Below are positions 51,359-60,177 of a stretch of DNA of 60,701 nt, in pieces. The notes beneath the pieces are model-generated. The model saw only the letters and a list, made by a program, of their open reading frames with translations, had not been told where the DNA came from and searched no databases. This stretch comes from Sinorhizobium americanum. Lineage in GTDB: Bacteria > Pseudomonadota > Alphaproteobacteria > Rhizobiales > Rhizobiaceae. Location: NCBI RefSeq assembly GCF_001651855.1, contig NZ_LNQC01000071.1:1-60701 (forward strand), written 5' to 3'. Both the position numbers and the translations under genes were made by a program. The first letter of the stretch is position 1, and each line of letters starts with the position of its first letter.

Positions 51359-51742
51359 GTGACGATCAAGCGTTTTGGAACCGGAGAAACCGGTGCCGGC
51401 AAGCAGCCCTTGCCCTTTGCGAGAGCAGTCGAGGCGAATGGCTGGCTCCATGTGTCCGGGCAGGTCGCCATGGAGAAGGGCGAGATCATCGGCGGCGGCA
51501 TCGTCGCCGAGAGCCGCAAGGCGATCGAGAATATGATCGCCATCCTGCATGAGGCCGGCTATGGCGTCGAAGACGTGGTCAGGATCGGTGTCTGGCTCGA
51601 CGATCCGCGCGACTTCTGGACCTTCAACGGCATCTATGCGGAATATTTCGGCAAGAACCCGCCGGCGCGCGCCTGCGTGCAGTCGCGCATGATGGTCGAC
51701 TGCAAGGTGGAAGTTGACTGCGTCGCCTACAAGGCTAAATGA
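51359..51742 (+). CDS. RidA-family imine/enamine deaminase
   Basis: The 127-aa protein has the YjgF/RidA fold (FARAVEANGWLHVSGQVAM) and keeps the catalytic Arg in PPARACVQ, with the family Glu nearby in KVEVDC, so imine deaminase activity is expected. GTG 51359 follows GGAG at 6-nt spacing. In this operon it would hydrolyse 2-aminoacrylate-type products formed by the divergent PLP enzyme. Confidence 0.9.
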   Translation: MTIKRFGTGETGAGKQPLPFARAVEANGWLHVSGQVAMEKGEIIGGGIVAESRKAIENMIAILHEAGYGVEDVVRIGVWLDDPRDFWTFNGIYAEYFGKNPPARACVQSRMMVDCKVEVDCVAYKAK

Positions 51743-51792
51743 GGTGAACCGGGGCGTGCTTCGCGCGCCCTTCCAACACGATCGAGGACGCG

Positions 51793-52605
51793 ATGGCGGA
51801 GGCCGAAGATACGATCAATCGCAGGGCACGGGGTCTCGACCGGGCCTTCGAGATCCTCGATTATCTGCGCCTGCAGCGGCAGCCGCTGCGCCCCAACGAA
51901 ATCGCCCAGGGCATAGGTGCGCCGCGTTCGTCGGTCTATGAACTGGTGAATCTGCTGCTGCGACAGGGGGTCATCGAGTATCGTGGCGACGATGGCCGCG
52001 TCTTCCTCGGCCGCAAGCTCTATTTCCTCGGAGCGGCCTATGCCGAGCAGTTCGACCTGATGCGCGAATGCGAGCATCTGCTTTCGCGGGTCGCCGAAGA
52101 GACCCGCGAAACCGCGCAGATGTGCCAGCTTGAGGGCAACAAATACGCCGTCGTCCTGATGAACGAGGGCAGCCGGCCGTTCCGCATCTCGACGAATATC
52201 GGCGAGCCGGTCGCCATTCCGTGGACCGCCTCCGGCCGGCTTCTCGTCGACCATATGAGCGACGAGGAGATACTTGCCTTCATCCCGGAAGCGGACTTCG
52301 TGTTGCCGAACGGCAAGCATCTCGATCCGGCCGCGTTCATCTCTCAGGTCCGGCAGGCCAAGAAGGACGGCTATTTCACCTTCAACAGCATCGTCGATAG
52401 CTTCACCCACTGCTTCGCAGTGCCGGTCTACGACGCGGAGGAAGTCTGCATCGCCACTCTCTGCCTCGTCGCGCCGAAGGAAGATGGCCTGCGCAACCGC
52501 GATGCCTATCTTCGGGTTCTGATCGATGCGGCAGGCGAACTATCGGAAAAGCTCGGCTATCGGCACGAAGGTGCGGCGACGGCGCGAAGCGTCGCGGGCC
52601 GCTAA
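51793..52605 (+). CDS. IclR-family transcriptional regulator
   Basis: The 270-aa protein has an N-terminal winged helix (LDRAFEILDYLRLQRQPLRPNE; SSVYELVNLLLRQGVI) and a C-terminal GAF-like effector domain (RISTNIGEPVAIPWTASGRLL, TFNSIVDSFTHCFAVPVY). Located at the end of the amino acid importer operon, it is the likely regulator of the operon and of the divergent PLP enzyme via the dyads at 48182-48216. It is convergent with the sugar ATPase gene, leaving 34 bp. Confidence 0.92.
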   Translation: MAEAEDTINRRARGLDRAFEILDYLRLQRQPLRPNEIAQGIGAPRSSVYELVNLLLRQGVIEYRGDDGRVFLGRKLYFLGAAYAEQFDLMRECEHLLSRVAEETRETAQMCQLEGNKYAVVLMNEGSRPFRISTNIGEPVAIPWTASGRLLVDHMSDEEILAFIPEADFVLPNGKHLDPAAFISQVRQAKKDGYFTFNSIVDSFTHCFAVPVYDAEEVCIATLCLVAPKEDGLRNRDAYLRVLIDAAGELSEKLGYRHEGAATARSVAGR

Positions 52606-52639
52606 ACTCGGATAGGCGTAAGCGACATGCACCAAGGCT

Positions 52640-53725
52640 TCACGGCGCCCGAAGGGAGCGGCCGCTTTCCGGATCGAAGAGATGCAGTGCCGCTTCCTCG
52701 AACGAGAAGACTTGTGTCGATCCCGCAATGAGCGGCGTTCGTGGTGGCAGGCAGGCGGTAACGCGCTGTTCGCCGACCTTTGCCGTGGTCACCAGCTCCG
52801 GTCCGGTCAATTCCATCACTTCGACATCGGCAATCAAACGGACGCCGCTTGCGCCGGCATTCGCGAGCCGGAGCGCCTCGGGCCGAATGCCGATCTTGAC
52901 GCGCCCGCCCGGGACCGCGGTTCTCTTGAAATCCTGCGGCAGCGGCAGCAGTTCGTCGGAGCCAGCGATTCTCAGCTGGTCTCCGCCGATTTCCGCATCG
53001 AGAATGTTCATCGGCGGCGAGCCGACGAAGCCGGCGACGTAAAGCGTCGCCGGCCGGTCGTAGATCTCCGCCGGCGTGCCGAGCTGTTCGATGCGGCCGT
53101 CGCGCATCACGGCGATGCGGGTGGCGAGCGTCATCGCTTCGATCTGGTCGTGCGTGACGTAGACGACGGTCGTCTTCAGCATCTGGTGCAGGCGCTTGAG
53201 CTCGGTGCGCATCTCCATGCGCAGCTTGGCGTCAAGGTTCGACAGCGGCTCGTCGAAGAGGAAGACCCGCGGGTTGCGCACCAGCGCCCGGCCGATGGCG
53301 ACGCGCTGGCGCTGGCCGCCGGAAAGTTGGCTCGGCCTGCGGTCGAGCAGGTTCTCGATCTGCAGCAGCCTGGCGGTTTCGCGCACCGCCTTCTCCCGCT
53401 CGGCCGGCGGCACCTTGCGCATCTCGAGGCCGAAGCCGATGTTGCGGGCGACGCTCATGTTCGGATAGAGCGCGTAGGACTGGAACACCATGGCGATGTC
53501 GCGGTCCTTGGGATGGGCGCCGACGATCGATCGCTCGCCAATGAGGATATCGCCGCCGCTCGGTTCGGCGAGCCCGGCAATGATGTTGAGCAGCGTGGAC
53601 TTGCCGCAGCCGGAGGACCCGAGCAACACCAGGAACTCGCCGCTTTCGAGCGCAATGTCGATTCCCTTCAGCGTCTCCACATCGCCGTAGCGTTTCTGGA
53701 TGTTGCGGATTTCGAGTGCGCTCAT
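52640..53725 (-). CDS. Sugar ABC transporter ATPase (UgpC/MalK type)
   Basis: The 361-aa protein has Walker A GSSGCGKST, signature [15 protein letters not shown], Walker B VFLFDEPLSNLD and a C-terminal OB/TOBE domain with IGIRPEALRL. ATG 53725 overlaps the upstream kinase stop (ATGA). It is the last gene of a CUT1-type operon (binding protein, two permeases, SIS enzyme, kinase, ATPase). Such ATPases can serve several importers. Confidence 0.94.
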   Translation of the reverse strand: MSALEIRNIQKRYGDVETLKGIDIALESGEFLVLLGSSGCGKSTLLNIIAGLAEPSGGDILIGERSIVGAHPKDRDIAMVFQSYALYPNMSVARNIGFGLEMRKVPPAEREKAVRETARLLQIENLLDRRPSQLSGGQRQRVAIGRALVRNPRVFLFDEPLSNLDAKLRMEMRTELKRLHQMLKTTVVYVTHDQIEAMTLATRIAVMRDGRIEQLGTPAEIYDRPATLYVAGFVGSPPMNILDAEIGGDQLRIAGSDELLPLPQDFKRTAVPGGRVKIGIRPEALRLANAGASGVRLIADVEVMELTGPELVTTAKVGEQRVTACLPPRTPLIAGSTQVFSFEEAALHLFDPESGRSLRAP

Positions 53726-54657
53726 TGGCGGATATCCTCGAAGAGGGCCGAAAGAGGCTTGCCGTAGCTGCGCGGCAGGGTGGAGATCGCTTCGGAAGCG
53801 ACCCTGACGCCGGTCCTGAGACAAGCCTCCAGCGGCATTTTGGCGGCGAGGGCCGCCAGGAAGCCGGCATTGAAGACGTCGCCGGCGCCGATCGTGTCGA
53901 CGACGGCAACGCGCGGCGCCACGACGGAAAATCCCTTGCCGTCGCGGTCGAGGGCGAGGGCGCCGTGGGGGCCGCGCTTGACAACGACGATCGCACCGGC
54001 CGGCATTCCTGCTTTCAGGCTCCGCGCCGCCTCGGCGGGGTCGGATCGGCCGGTGAGGGTGGTCGTTTCCACCTCGTTGAAGAGGGCGCAATGGCAGCGC
54101 TTCAGCCACTCGAGGGTTCGCAATCGATTGGTTTCCGTCCAGCCCTCGAGCGGCCAGCCGGTGTCGAGCGCCACGGCGATCTCATGCGCATCCGCCCAAT
54201 CGAAGAACGCGTCATAGGCAAGCGTCAGCGCATCGGTCAGAAAGGATCCAGCGAGCAGGGCGATCCCGCCCCGAAGCGCGTTTCCGTCGAGCATCGAACG
54301 CACTTCGTCGAAGCTGAAGAGCGGCAGGTGGCCGCGCGTGGTGAAGAAGGTGCGTTCGCCGTCCGGATGGGTGATGCCGACCGAAAGCGTCGAACCGATG
54401 GCTTCGACGGGCCAGCCCCGCGAGCGTTCGCCGAAGGCCTCCTTCAGCCAGGTGCCGAACTGGTCGTTGCCGACATTGGCGGCGATCGCGTAGTCGACGC
54501 CGAGTGCATCCCAGGCAAGCGCGCTGTTTCCGGCACAGCCGCCGACGCGCAGCTCGTCGTGATCGACGATAATCTCCGTGCCTGCTTTCGGCCAGGGTTC
54601 GGCCGGCCCGAGGATGAGGTCGACATTGACATTGCCGATGACGGCCAGTGGACGCAT
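53722..54657 (-). CDS. PfkB-family carbohydrate kinase
   Basis: The 311-aa ribokinase-fold protein has the N-terminal GNVNVDLI and GGCAGNSALA motifs and the C-terminal DTIGAGDVFNAGF with the catalytic Asp. It phosphorylates a sugar or sugar-amine conjugate. It lies 3 bp after the SIS gene and overlaps the ATPase gene. Kinase plus SIS enzyme is the pair used for fructoselysine-type (Amadori) compounds (FrlD/FrlB, FraD/FraB), an attractive but unproven reading here. Confidence 0.9.
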   Translation of the reverse strand: MRPLAVIGNVNVDLILGPAEPWPKAGTEIIVDHDELRVGGCAGNSALAWDALGVDYAIAANVGNDQFGTWLKEAFGERSRGWPVEAIGSTLSVGITHPDGERTFFTTRGHLPLFSFDEVRSMLDGNALRGGIALLAGSFLTDALTLAYDAFFDWADAHEIAVALDTGWPLEGWTETNRLRTLEWLKRCHCALFNEVETTTLTGRSDPAEAARSLKAGMPAGAIVVVKRGPHGALALDRDGKGFSVVAPRVAVVDTIGAGDVFNAGFLAALAAKMPLEACLRTGVRVASEAISTLPRSYGKPLSALFEDIRQ

Positions 54658-54660
54658 GTT

Positions 54661-55686
54661 CTACTCGCTCCGGGTAACCTTGGTGGATCGCACCGGCGTA
54701 CCGGCATTTTCGACGCGTGCGGCGGCAAAGGCGATCATGAAGTCTTGTGCCACCGGCAGCATGGCGAAAATCGCCGCCATACCCGCCGCCGGCTTGAAGG
54801 GAATTGTCGCCACGCCTGCGAGCGGCGGCTCGCCGGATGCGTCGAAGACGACCACCGGCGAACCGGCTTCGCCCGCCGAGGCTGCCATGGCGGCGACAAG
54901 GCCGGCGGTCGGGTCGGCGGCGCGGAAGAGAACGACGCCGACCGAGGGCCCGAGCATTTCCATTGGTCCATGCCGTAACTGTCCGCCTTCCAGCGAGAAA
55001 CAGGGAAGCCGCGACAGTTCCGTGATACCGAGGGCGATCGCCTCGGCGAGGCCCTGCAATCGGCGGCCGGAGGTAACGACTGCGCGAACTTCGGCGAGCG
55101 CTTGCAGTGCGCCTGAGATCTCGGGCGTTTCGGGTGCTTTGAGGGCGGCCAGCGCCGCTGCCGGGTTGCCGCCAAGGGCAGACAGGATTGCGAGATGCAG
55201 CGCGAAGCTGATGGTCAGGCTGCGCGTTGCCGCAAACGCCTTTTCGCTGCCGCCGGCGCCGATCAGCGACGACGCTGTCCTTGCAAGAAAGGAATTTGCC
55301 TCAAGCGTCAGGCCAAAGGCTTCCGGCGTGCCGCCATTCGTCTCCTCGAACCAGCGCAGCACCTCGGCGCTTTCGCCGGATTGCGAGGTGATGAGGATGG
55401 TCTTGCCCTCGATCGGCAGCGGCTGGCCGAGCTGCTCGGAGAGCGGCAGGGCGACGGCATCGATACCGAGGTCCCGGTAGAGCGGTTCGACGGCGCGGCC
55501 GACCGCATGCGAACCGCCCATGCCGAGAAGCAGAAGCCGGCCGGTGGCCCTCAGCGACGCGGCGATCCTTACAGCAAGGGCAGCCGCCTGCTCATAGGAG
55601 GCAAGGGCATCGGCATGCTGACGGGCCATTTCGCGATCGATCGCGACGAGCCCGGAGGGGCGTTGTTTCGAGCTCCGCATGGTCAT
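54661..55686 (-). CDS. SIS-domain sugar isomerase/deglycase
   Basis: The 341-aa protein has two SIS domains as in the GlmS isomerase half, AgaS and FrlB. The first contains LLLGMGGSHAVGRAVEPLYRD split by the phosphate loop, with TSQSGESAEVL; the second contains LEGGQLRHGPMEML. It should isomerise or deglycate a sugar 6-phosphate. The start overlaps the permease stop (ATGA). With the adjacent PfkB kinase it would process an imported amino sugar or Amadori compound. Confidence 0.87.
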   Translation of the reverse strand: MTMRSSKQRPSGLVAIDREMARQHADALASYEQAAALAVRIAASLRATGRLLLLGMGGSHAVGRAVEPLYRDLGIDAVALPLSEQLGQPLPIEGKTILITSQSGESAEVLRWFEETNGGTPEAFGLTLEANSFLARTASSLIGAGGSEKAFAATRSLTISFALHLAILSALGGNPAAALAALKAPETPEISGALQALAEVRAVVTSGRRLQGLAEAIALGITELSRLPCFSLEGGQLRHGPMEMLGPSVGVVLFRAADPTAGLVAAMAASAGEAGSPVVVFDASGEPPLAGVATIPFKPAAGMAAIFAMLPVAQDFMIAFAAARVENAGTPVRSTKVTRSE

Positions 55687-56528
55687 CCCTTTACACCGCC
55701 GCTGGTGAGCCCCGATATCAGGGCGCGTTGCATGACGAGGCCGATCAGCACCGGGGGCAGGGCGGCGAGCACGCCGGCGGTTGCGATCAGCCCGTAATCG
55801 GAAACGCGGCCACCGGCGAGATCGGCAATGGCGACCGTCAAGGTCTTGGCGCGCAGGTCGGAGGTGAAGAGCAGCGCGTAGAAGAACTCGTCCCAGGCGA
55901 GCAGGAACGCGAAGAGCGCCGAGGTTGCCATGACGGGAGCAGCAAGCGGCAGCGTCAGCAGCCTGAGAATCTGGTCGAGCCGCGCGCCGTCGATCATCGC
56001 GGCGCTCTCGATCTCCCGCGGTATGGCATCGAAACCGGATTTGAGGAGCCAGGTGGTGAAGGGCGCGAGAATGGTGAGGTAGACGAGCGCCAGCCCGAAG
56101 ACCGAATTGAGCAGCCCGAAGTAGGCAAGTCCCATATAGAGCGGCACAGCGAGCGCCACCGGCGGCAGCATGTAGGTGGCGATCACCGCATAGAGCGACC
56201 AGGAGACGGCGGGCGTCCGCGACACCGCCCAGGCAGCCGGAACGGCGACGACGATCGCAGCGAGCGTTGCCATGCCGGCGACCTGCAGGCTGTTGACGAG
56301 CGAGGCGACGAAAGCGGCGCCGGCGCTGTTTTCGACGGCCGAGAGCAGGGTGCGGTAGCGGGAGAGGTCGATGTCGCTCGGCCACCAGTTGAGCGGCTTG
56401 GCAGAAAGGTCGGCGGCCGGAGAGATGCTCATCACGAAGAGCCAGACGACCGGCGCCAGGATGACGGCCGCCAGAAGCAGGGCGCTCGCGTGGACGAAGA
56501 CGGAAAACAGGCGGCTCTGGCGTTCCAT
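55683..56528 (-). CDS. Sugar ABC transporter permease (MalG type)
   Basis: The 281-aa membrane protein has about six hydrophobic helices and the EAA motif IPREIESAAMIDGARLDQIL. ATG 56528 overlaps the preceding permease stop by one base (TGATG). It forms the inner-membrane channel with the MalF-type subunit. Confidence 0.92.
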   Translation of the reverse strand: MERQSRLFSVFVHASALLLAAVILAPVVWLFVMSISPAADLSAKPLNWWPSDIDLSRYRTLLSAVENSAGAAFVASLVNSLQVAGMATLAAIVVAVPAAWAVSRTPAVSWSLYAVIATYMLPPVALAVPLYMGLAYFGLLNSVFGLALVYLTILAPFTTWLLKSGFDAIPREIESAAMIDGARLDQILRLLTLPLAAPVMATSALFAFLLAWDEFFYALLFTSDLRAKTLTVAIADLAGGRVSDYGLIATAGVLAALPPVLIGLVMQRALISGLTSGGVKG

Positions 56529-57409
56529 CAAGAGGCTCCCGCGGCCCTGCGCAGCAGCGCTGCATAGGCAGCTGCAAGGATGGTCACGAGCAGCGTGACG
56601 ATCAGCGCCAGTGAAGCGCCGGAACCTGCCCGCTGGAAGGAGAAGGCCTCCTGATAGACGAGGATCGACAGCGTGCGCGTGCTGTTCGCCGGTCCGCCGC
56701 GCGTCATCACCCAGATGATGTCGAACACCTTGAAGGCCTCGATGGTGCGCAGCACCAGCGCGACGAGCAATGGGCCGGCCAGATAGGGCATGACGACGAA
56801 GCGGAAGCGGTTGAAGGGACCGGCACCGTCGACGAGTGCGGCGGCGGTGATGTCGCGGGGAACGGCTTGCAGCGCGGCCAAAGCAATCAATGCCACCAGA
56901 GGGAAGTTCTTCCAGCAGTCCGCAACAATGAGCGCGGTTAACGCCGAGCCCGGCTCGCCGAGCCAGGAGCGGTAGCTGTCGATCAGGCCGAGTTGGGTGA
57001 GCGCGGCGTTGAGCGCGCCATATTCCGGATTGTAGATGAGCCGCCAAAGCGTCGCATTCACCACCGTCGGCAGCGCCCAGGGGAGGATCATCAGGGCTCT
57101 GAGCGCCGCTCGGCCGCGGAATTGCTGGTTCAAGAGAAGGGCGGCAAGAACGCCGAGCACCATTTCGGCGGCGACCGAGACAACGGCAAACCATGTCGTC
57201 GTGACGAGCGCCCTTTGGAAGTTCGACCCCGTCAGCATCTTTTCGTAGTTGGCGATGCCGACGAAGCTTCCCTCGGTGCCGACGAGCTTGGCATCGGTGA
57301 AGGAGAGCCGCACCGTGTCGACGAGCGGCCAGCCGATCACCGAAACCATCACCACGAGCAGCGGCAGCATCAGCAGCCATGCACGCGTTGAAATCCAGTT
57401 GGCCGGCAT
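56528..57409 (-). CDS. Sugar ABC transporter permease (MalF type)
   Basis: The 293-aa membrane protein has the EAA loop VPRDITAAALVDGAGPFNRF and the MTRGGPANSTRTLSILVYQ segment common to CUT1 permeases. ATG 57409 follows AAGGT. It lies 95 bp after the binding-protein gene, with a stem-loop in the gap. Confidence 0.92.
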   Translation of the reverse strand: MPANWISTRAWLLMLPLLVVMVSVIGWPLVDTVRLSFTDAKLVGTEGSFVGIANYEKMLTGSNFQRALVTTTWFAVVSVAAEMVLGVLAALLLNQQFRGRAALRALMILPWALPTVVNATLWRLIYNPEYGALNAALTQLGLIDSYRSWLGEPGSALTALIVADCWKNFPLVALIALAALQAVPRDITAAALVDGAGPFNRFRFVVMPYLAGPLLVALVLRTIEAFKVFDIIWVMTRGGPANSTRTLSILVYQEAFSFQRAGSGASLALIVTLLVTILAAAYAALLRRAAGAS

Positions 57410-57464
57410 CGGTGTACCTTCGCTTGGGGCAGTGGTCGGGATTGCGACGAGATCGCAAAGGAAG

Positions 57465-57489
57465 GTCCCGCACGACATGCGCGCGGGAC
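57465..57489 (-). promoter_or_regulatory. Stem-loop between binding-protein and permease genes
   Basis: GTCCCGC and GCGGGAC form a perfect 7-bp GC stem, extendable by a G-T pair, with an 11-nt loop, 15 bp after the binding-protein stop. No T tract follows. It resembles the stem-loops found after the other binding-protein genes of this window. Confidence 0.45.
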
Positions 57490-57504
57490 TGGTAGGGTCC
57501 TGCG

Positions 57505-58743
57505 TTAGAGGCCGCTGTTTTCGGCGGCGGTCTTCAGCGCATCCTCCGGCGAGGCCTGGCCGAGCAGCGCCTCCTGGATCGCCTGCTGCAATGCGGTCGA
57601 GAGCTCCTGGTATTTCGGCGTGGTCGGCCGCGGATACATGGCGGCAAGCCCCAGCTTCGCCGCGGCGATCAGCTCTTCCTGGCCCTTGGTGACGTTCGGG
57701 TCTTCATAGGAGGAGGCCCAGATCGGCAGGCTGAGCTTCGCATAGGCGTTCTGCGTTTCCTGCGAGGTCATGTGGACGATATATTTCCACGCCTCTTCGG
57801 GATGCTTGCTCGTCGCGGTGATGCCGAGGCCCATCGAACCGTTGACGGCGGAAACCTCGCTCTTGCCGGCAACCCCCGGAGCCGGCACGACGCCCACCTT
57901 GCCGGCGACCTTGCTCTCCTTGGGATCGTTGGCGAGATTGTACATGTAGGTCCAGTTGAGCGCGAAAGCGGCCTCGCCGTTCTGGAAGACCTTGCGCACA
58001 TCCTCCTCGAGGAACTCCTTGGAGTTTGGATTGGTGAGGCCGGAGGTGTAGCTCGTCACCATGTAGTTGAGTGCCTCGAGCCCGCCACCGCTCGTGAAGG
58101 CGGGCTTGCCGCCGTCGAGGAACTTGCCGCCATAGGCGCTGACCAGGGTCGTGTAGTCGCAGATTGCGGCCTCGGCCTGCGACCAGCTCCAGGCGATCGG
58201 CGTCTGGAGGAGCCCCTTGTCCTTGATTGTCTTTGCCTGCTCGGCAAGCTCGTCCCAGGTCTTCGGCGGCGCCTTAATGCCCGCTTTCTCGAGGATTTCC
58301 TTGTTGTAGAACAGGTATTTGGTGTCGAGAATCCAAGGCATGCCGTAGCGCTTGCCATCATATTCGACTGTCGTCCAGGCGCCCGGCAGGATGCCCTTGT
58401 TCATCTCGTCGGTGACGCGGTCGGTAACGTCGACGAGGACCTTGTTGCTGGCATATTCGGCCGGCCAGATCACGTCGAAGAGCACGACGTCATAGCCGCC
58501 GCCGGAGCCCTGCGCCAATACCGTCTTGTCGTGCAGCCCCTCATAGGGGACGAATTCGAGATTGACCTTCACGTCCGGGTTGGCCTTGGTGAAAGCCTCC
58601 GTCATGGCGCGCACATCGGCCTCGCTATAGGCGGCCTGCGCCATGAACAGGGCATTCAGCGTCGTCTCCGCATGGGCCGGGCTCGCGAAGGCGGTGCCAA
58701 TGAGTGTCGCTCCCAGTAAGGCATTGCGTATGGATTTCAACAT
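57505..58743 (-). CDS. Sugar ABC transporter, periplasmic binding protein (CUT1)
   Basis: The 412-aa protein has a signal peptide (MLKSIRNALLGATLIG to AHA, about 1-24) and the family 1 solute-binding fold (AMTEAFTKANPDVKVNLEF, YDVVLFDVIWPAEYAS, GEAAFALNWTYMYNLA). ATG 58743 follows GGAGG at 5-nt spacing. First gene of its operon, it is divergent from a ROK-type repressor. The ligand is not evident; the downstream SIS and PfkB enzymes suggest an amino sugar or fructosyl-amine. Confidence 0.92.
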   Translation of the reverse strand: MLKSIRNALLGATLIGTAFASPAHAETTLNALFMAQAAYSEADVRAMTEAFTKANPDVKVNLEFVPYEGLHDKTVLAQGSGGGYDVVLFDVIWPAEYASNKVLVDVTDRVTDEMNKGILPGAWTTVEYDGKRYGMPWILDTKYLFYNKEILEKAGIKAPPKTWDELAEQAKTIKDKGLLQTPIAWSWSQAEAAICDYTTLVSAYGGKFLDGGKPAFTSGGGLEALNYMVTSYTSGLTNPNSKEFLEEDVRKVFQNGEAAFALNWTYMYNLANDPKESKVAGKVGVVPAPGVAGKSEVSAVNGSMGLGITATSKHPEEAWKYIVHMTSQETQNAYAKLSLPIWASSYEDPNVTKGQEELIAAAKLGLAAMYPRPTTPKYQELSTALQQAIQEALLGQASPEDALKTAAENSGL

Positions 58744-58884
58744 TGCTGCCTCCAATAGCTGATCGTTGCAGTCTGCATGCGAGAATTCGTCGCTCGCGGC
58801 GACGGCCGTCGACAAATCGATCGAAGCATTTGCGGCGCTGTCTTGCCGCTGCCGTCGTTCCCCGAGGTTCTTGCGACCTCTTAT

Positions 58885-58905
58885 TAAGTCAATTGTCTTG
58901 ACTTA
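58885..58905. promoter_or_regulatory. ROK-repressor operator
   Basis: TAAGTCAA-TTGTC-TTGACTTA is a perfect 8+8-bp inverted repeat in the AT-rich gap between the divergent binding-protein and ROK genes. A further half-site AGTCAA lies at 58929-58934. The right arm includes TTGACT, a likely -35 element, so binding would block transcription. Confidence 0.6.
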
Positions 58906-58947
58906 TTTCTTGTTCAATATTCTAGATGAGTCAAGCGGGATTTGTGG

Positions 58948-60177
58948 ATGAACGAGATGCGCCCGATCCGGGCCAAGAGCGGCACCAATCAGGAGGGCGC
59001 GAGTGCCCATAATCGCCGCGTCATGATCGACGCGCTGCGCCTCAATGGGCAATTGTCGCGGGCCGATCTGGCGCGGGCGACGGCGCTCACCAAGCAGGCG
59101 GTGTCGAACATCATCGAGGAACTCGAGGGCGACGGACTGGTCGCCTCGCTCGCCGTCGTGCGCAAGGGAAGGGGGCAGCCTTCCACCCCCTACCGGCTGG
59201 TGCCGGAGGGTGCCTTTGCCATCGGCCTGCAGATCGACCGGCATGTGACGCGCACGATCGCGGTCGACCTCGTCGGTACGGTGCTTGCCCGGGGCGAGGT
59301 GAACTTGCCCGCCGGCGGGCCGGAGAGGGGGACGGAGATCATCCTCTCGCTTATCGACAGGACACGACGGGAACTGGTCCGGGTGGCACCGCAATCGCGG
59401 GATCGCCTCGTCGGGCTCGGCGTCGCCATGCCGGGTCCCTTCGGTATCGATACCGATCCGGACGACCCGTGGATGATGGCCCTCTGGCAGCGATTTCCGC
59501 TATCTGAAACCCTGGCGAGTGGGACGGGGCTCGATGTCCGGCTGCAGAACGATGCGGCCGCGGCGGCGACGGCGGAGAAAATGGTCGGTGCAGCCCATGG
59601 CTTCGAACAGGCGATCTGCATCTATCTGGGTTACGGTCTCGGCGCCGGACTGATCCTTGACGGAGAACTTTATCGCGGCGCCAATGGCAATGCCGGCGAG
59701 ATCGGCATGATTCTCACCCGGCCGCGGGGAGGAACGGAAGATCAGCGGGCGCCGCTTGAGCACCGCGCGTCGATCGCCTCGCTGTGCAAGATCCTCGAAC
59801 TCGACCCTGCCGACCCCGACCTTTACCGGCACCTCGACGATATGGCCGCTGCATCGGACGGCAGAGTTGCCGATTGGATCGCCGACGCGGCCTATGAGTT
59901 GAGAGGCGCCGTCCAGATCCTCGAGACGACTTTCGATCCGCAGACGATCGTGCTCTGCGGCGGCATGCCGCCAGGCCTCGCCCGCCGGCTCATCGATGCC
60001 ATCCATCCCTTGCTGCCGTCAATCGCCGAACGGCGCATGCGCAGCGCACCGCGCCTGCAACTCGGGCTCACCAATCCCTGGGCGGTCGCGATCGGCGCAG
60101 CGGCGGAGCCGATCAGCCGGACCTTTGATCCGCGTTTCTCCGCCATCCTGAAGACCCGCACGCCCGGGCCCTCGTGA
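58948..60177 (+). CDS. ROK-family transcriptional repressor
   Basis: The 409-aa protein has an N-terminal MarR-like helix-turn-helix (LSRADLARATALTKQAVSNII, about 38-58) and a C-terminal ROK sugar-kinase-like domain (GLGVAMPGPFGIDTD, YLGYGLGAGLILDGELYRG). The Cys-rich zinc motif of many ROK proteins is not present. ATG 58948 was chosen; a TTG two codons earlier is possible. It is divergent from the sugar transport and SIS/PfkB operon and is its probable repressor. Confidence 0.9.
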   Translation: MNEMRPIRAKSGTNQEGASAHNRRVMIDALRLNGQLSRADLARATALTKQAVSNIIEELEGDGLVASLAVVRKGRGQPSTPYRLVPEGAFAIGLQIDRHVTRTIAVDLVGTVLARGEVNLPAGGPERGTEIILSLIDRTRRELVRVAPQSRDRLVGLGVAMPGPFGIDTDPDDPWMMALWQRFPLSETLASGTGLDVRLQNDAAAAATAEKMVGAAHGFEQAICIYLGYGLGAGLILDGELYRGANGNAGEIGMILTRPRGGTEDQRAPLEHRASIASLCKILELDPADPDLYRHLDDMAAASDGRVADWIADAAYELRGAVQILETTFDPQTIVLCGGMPPGLARRLIDAIHPLLPSIAERRMRSAPRLQLGLTNPWAVAIGAAAEPISRTFDPRFSAILKTRTPGPS

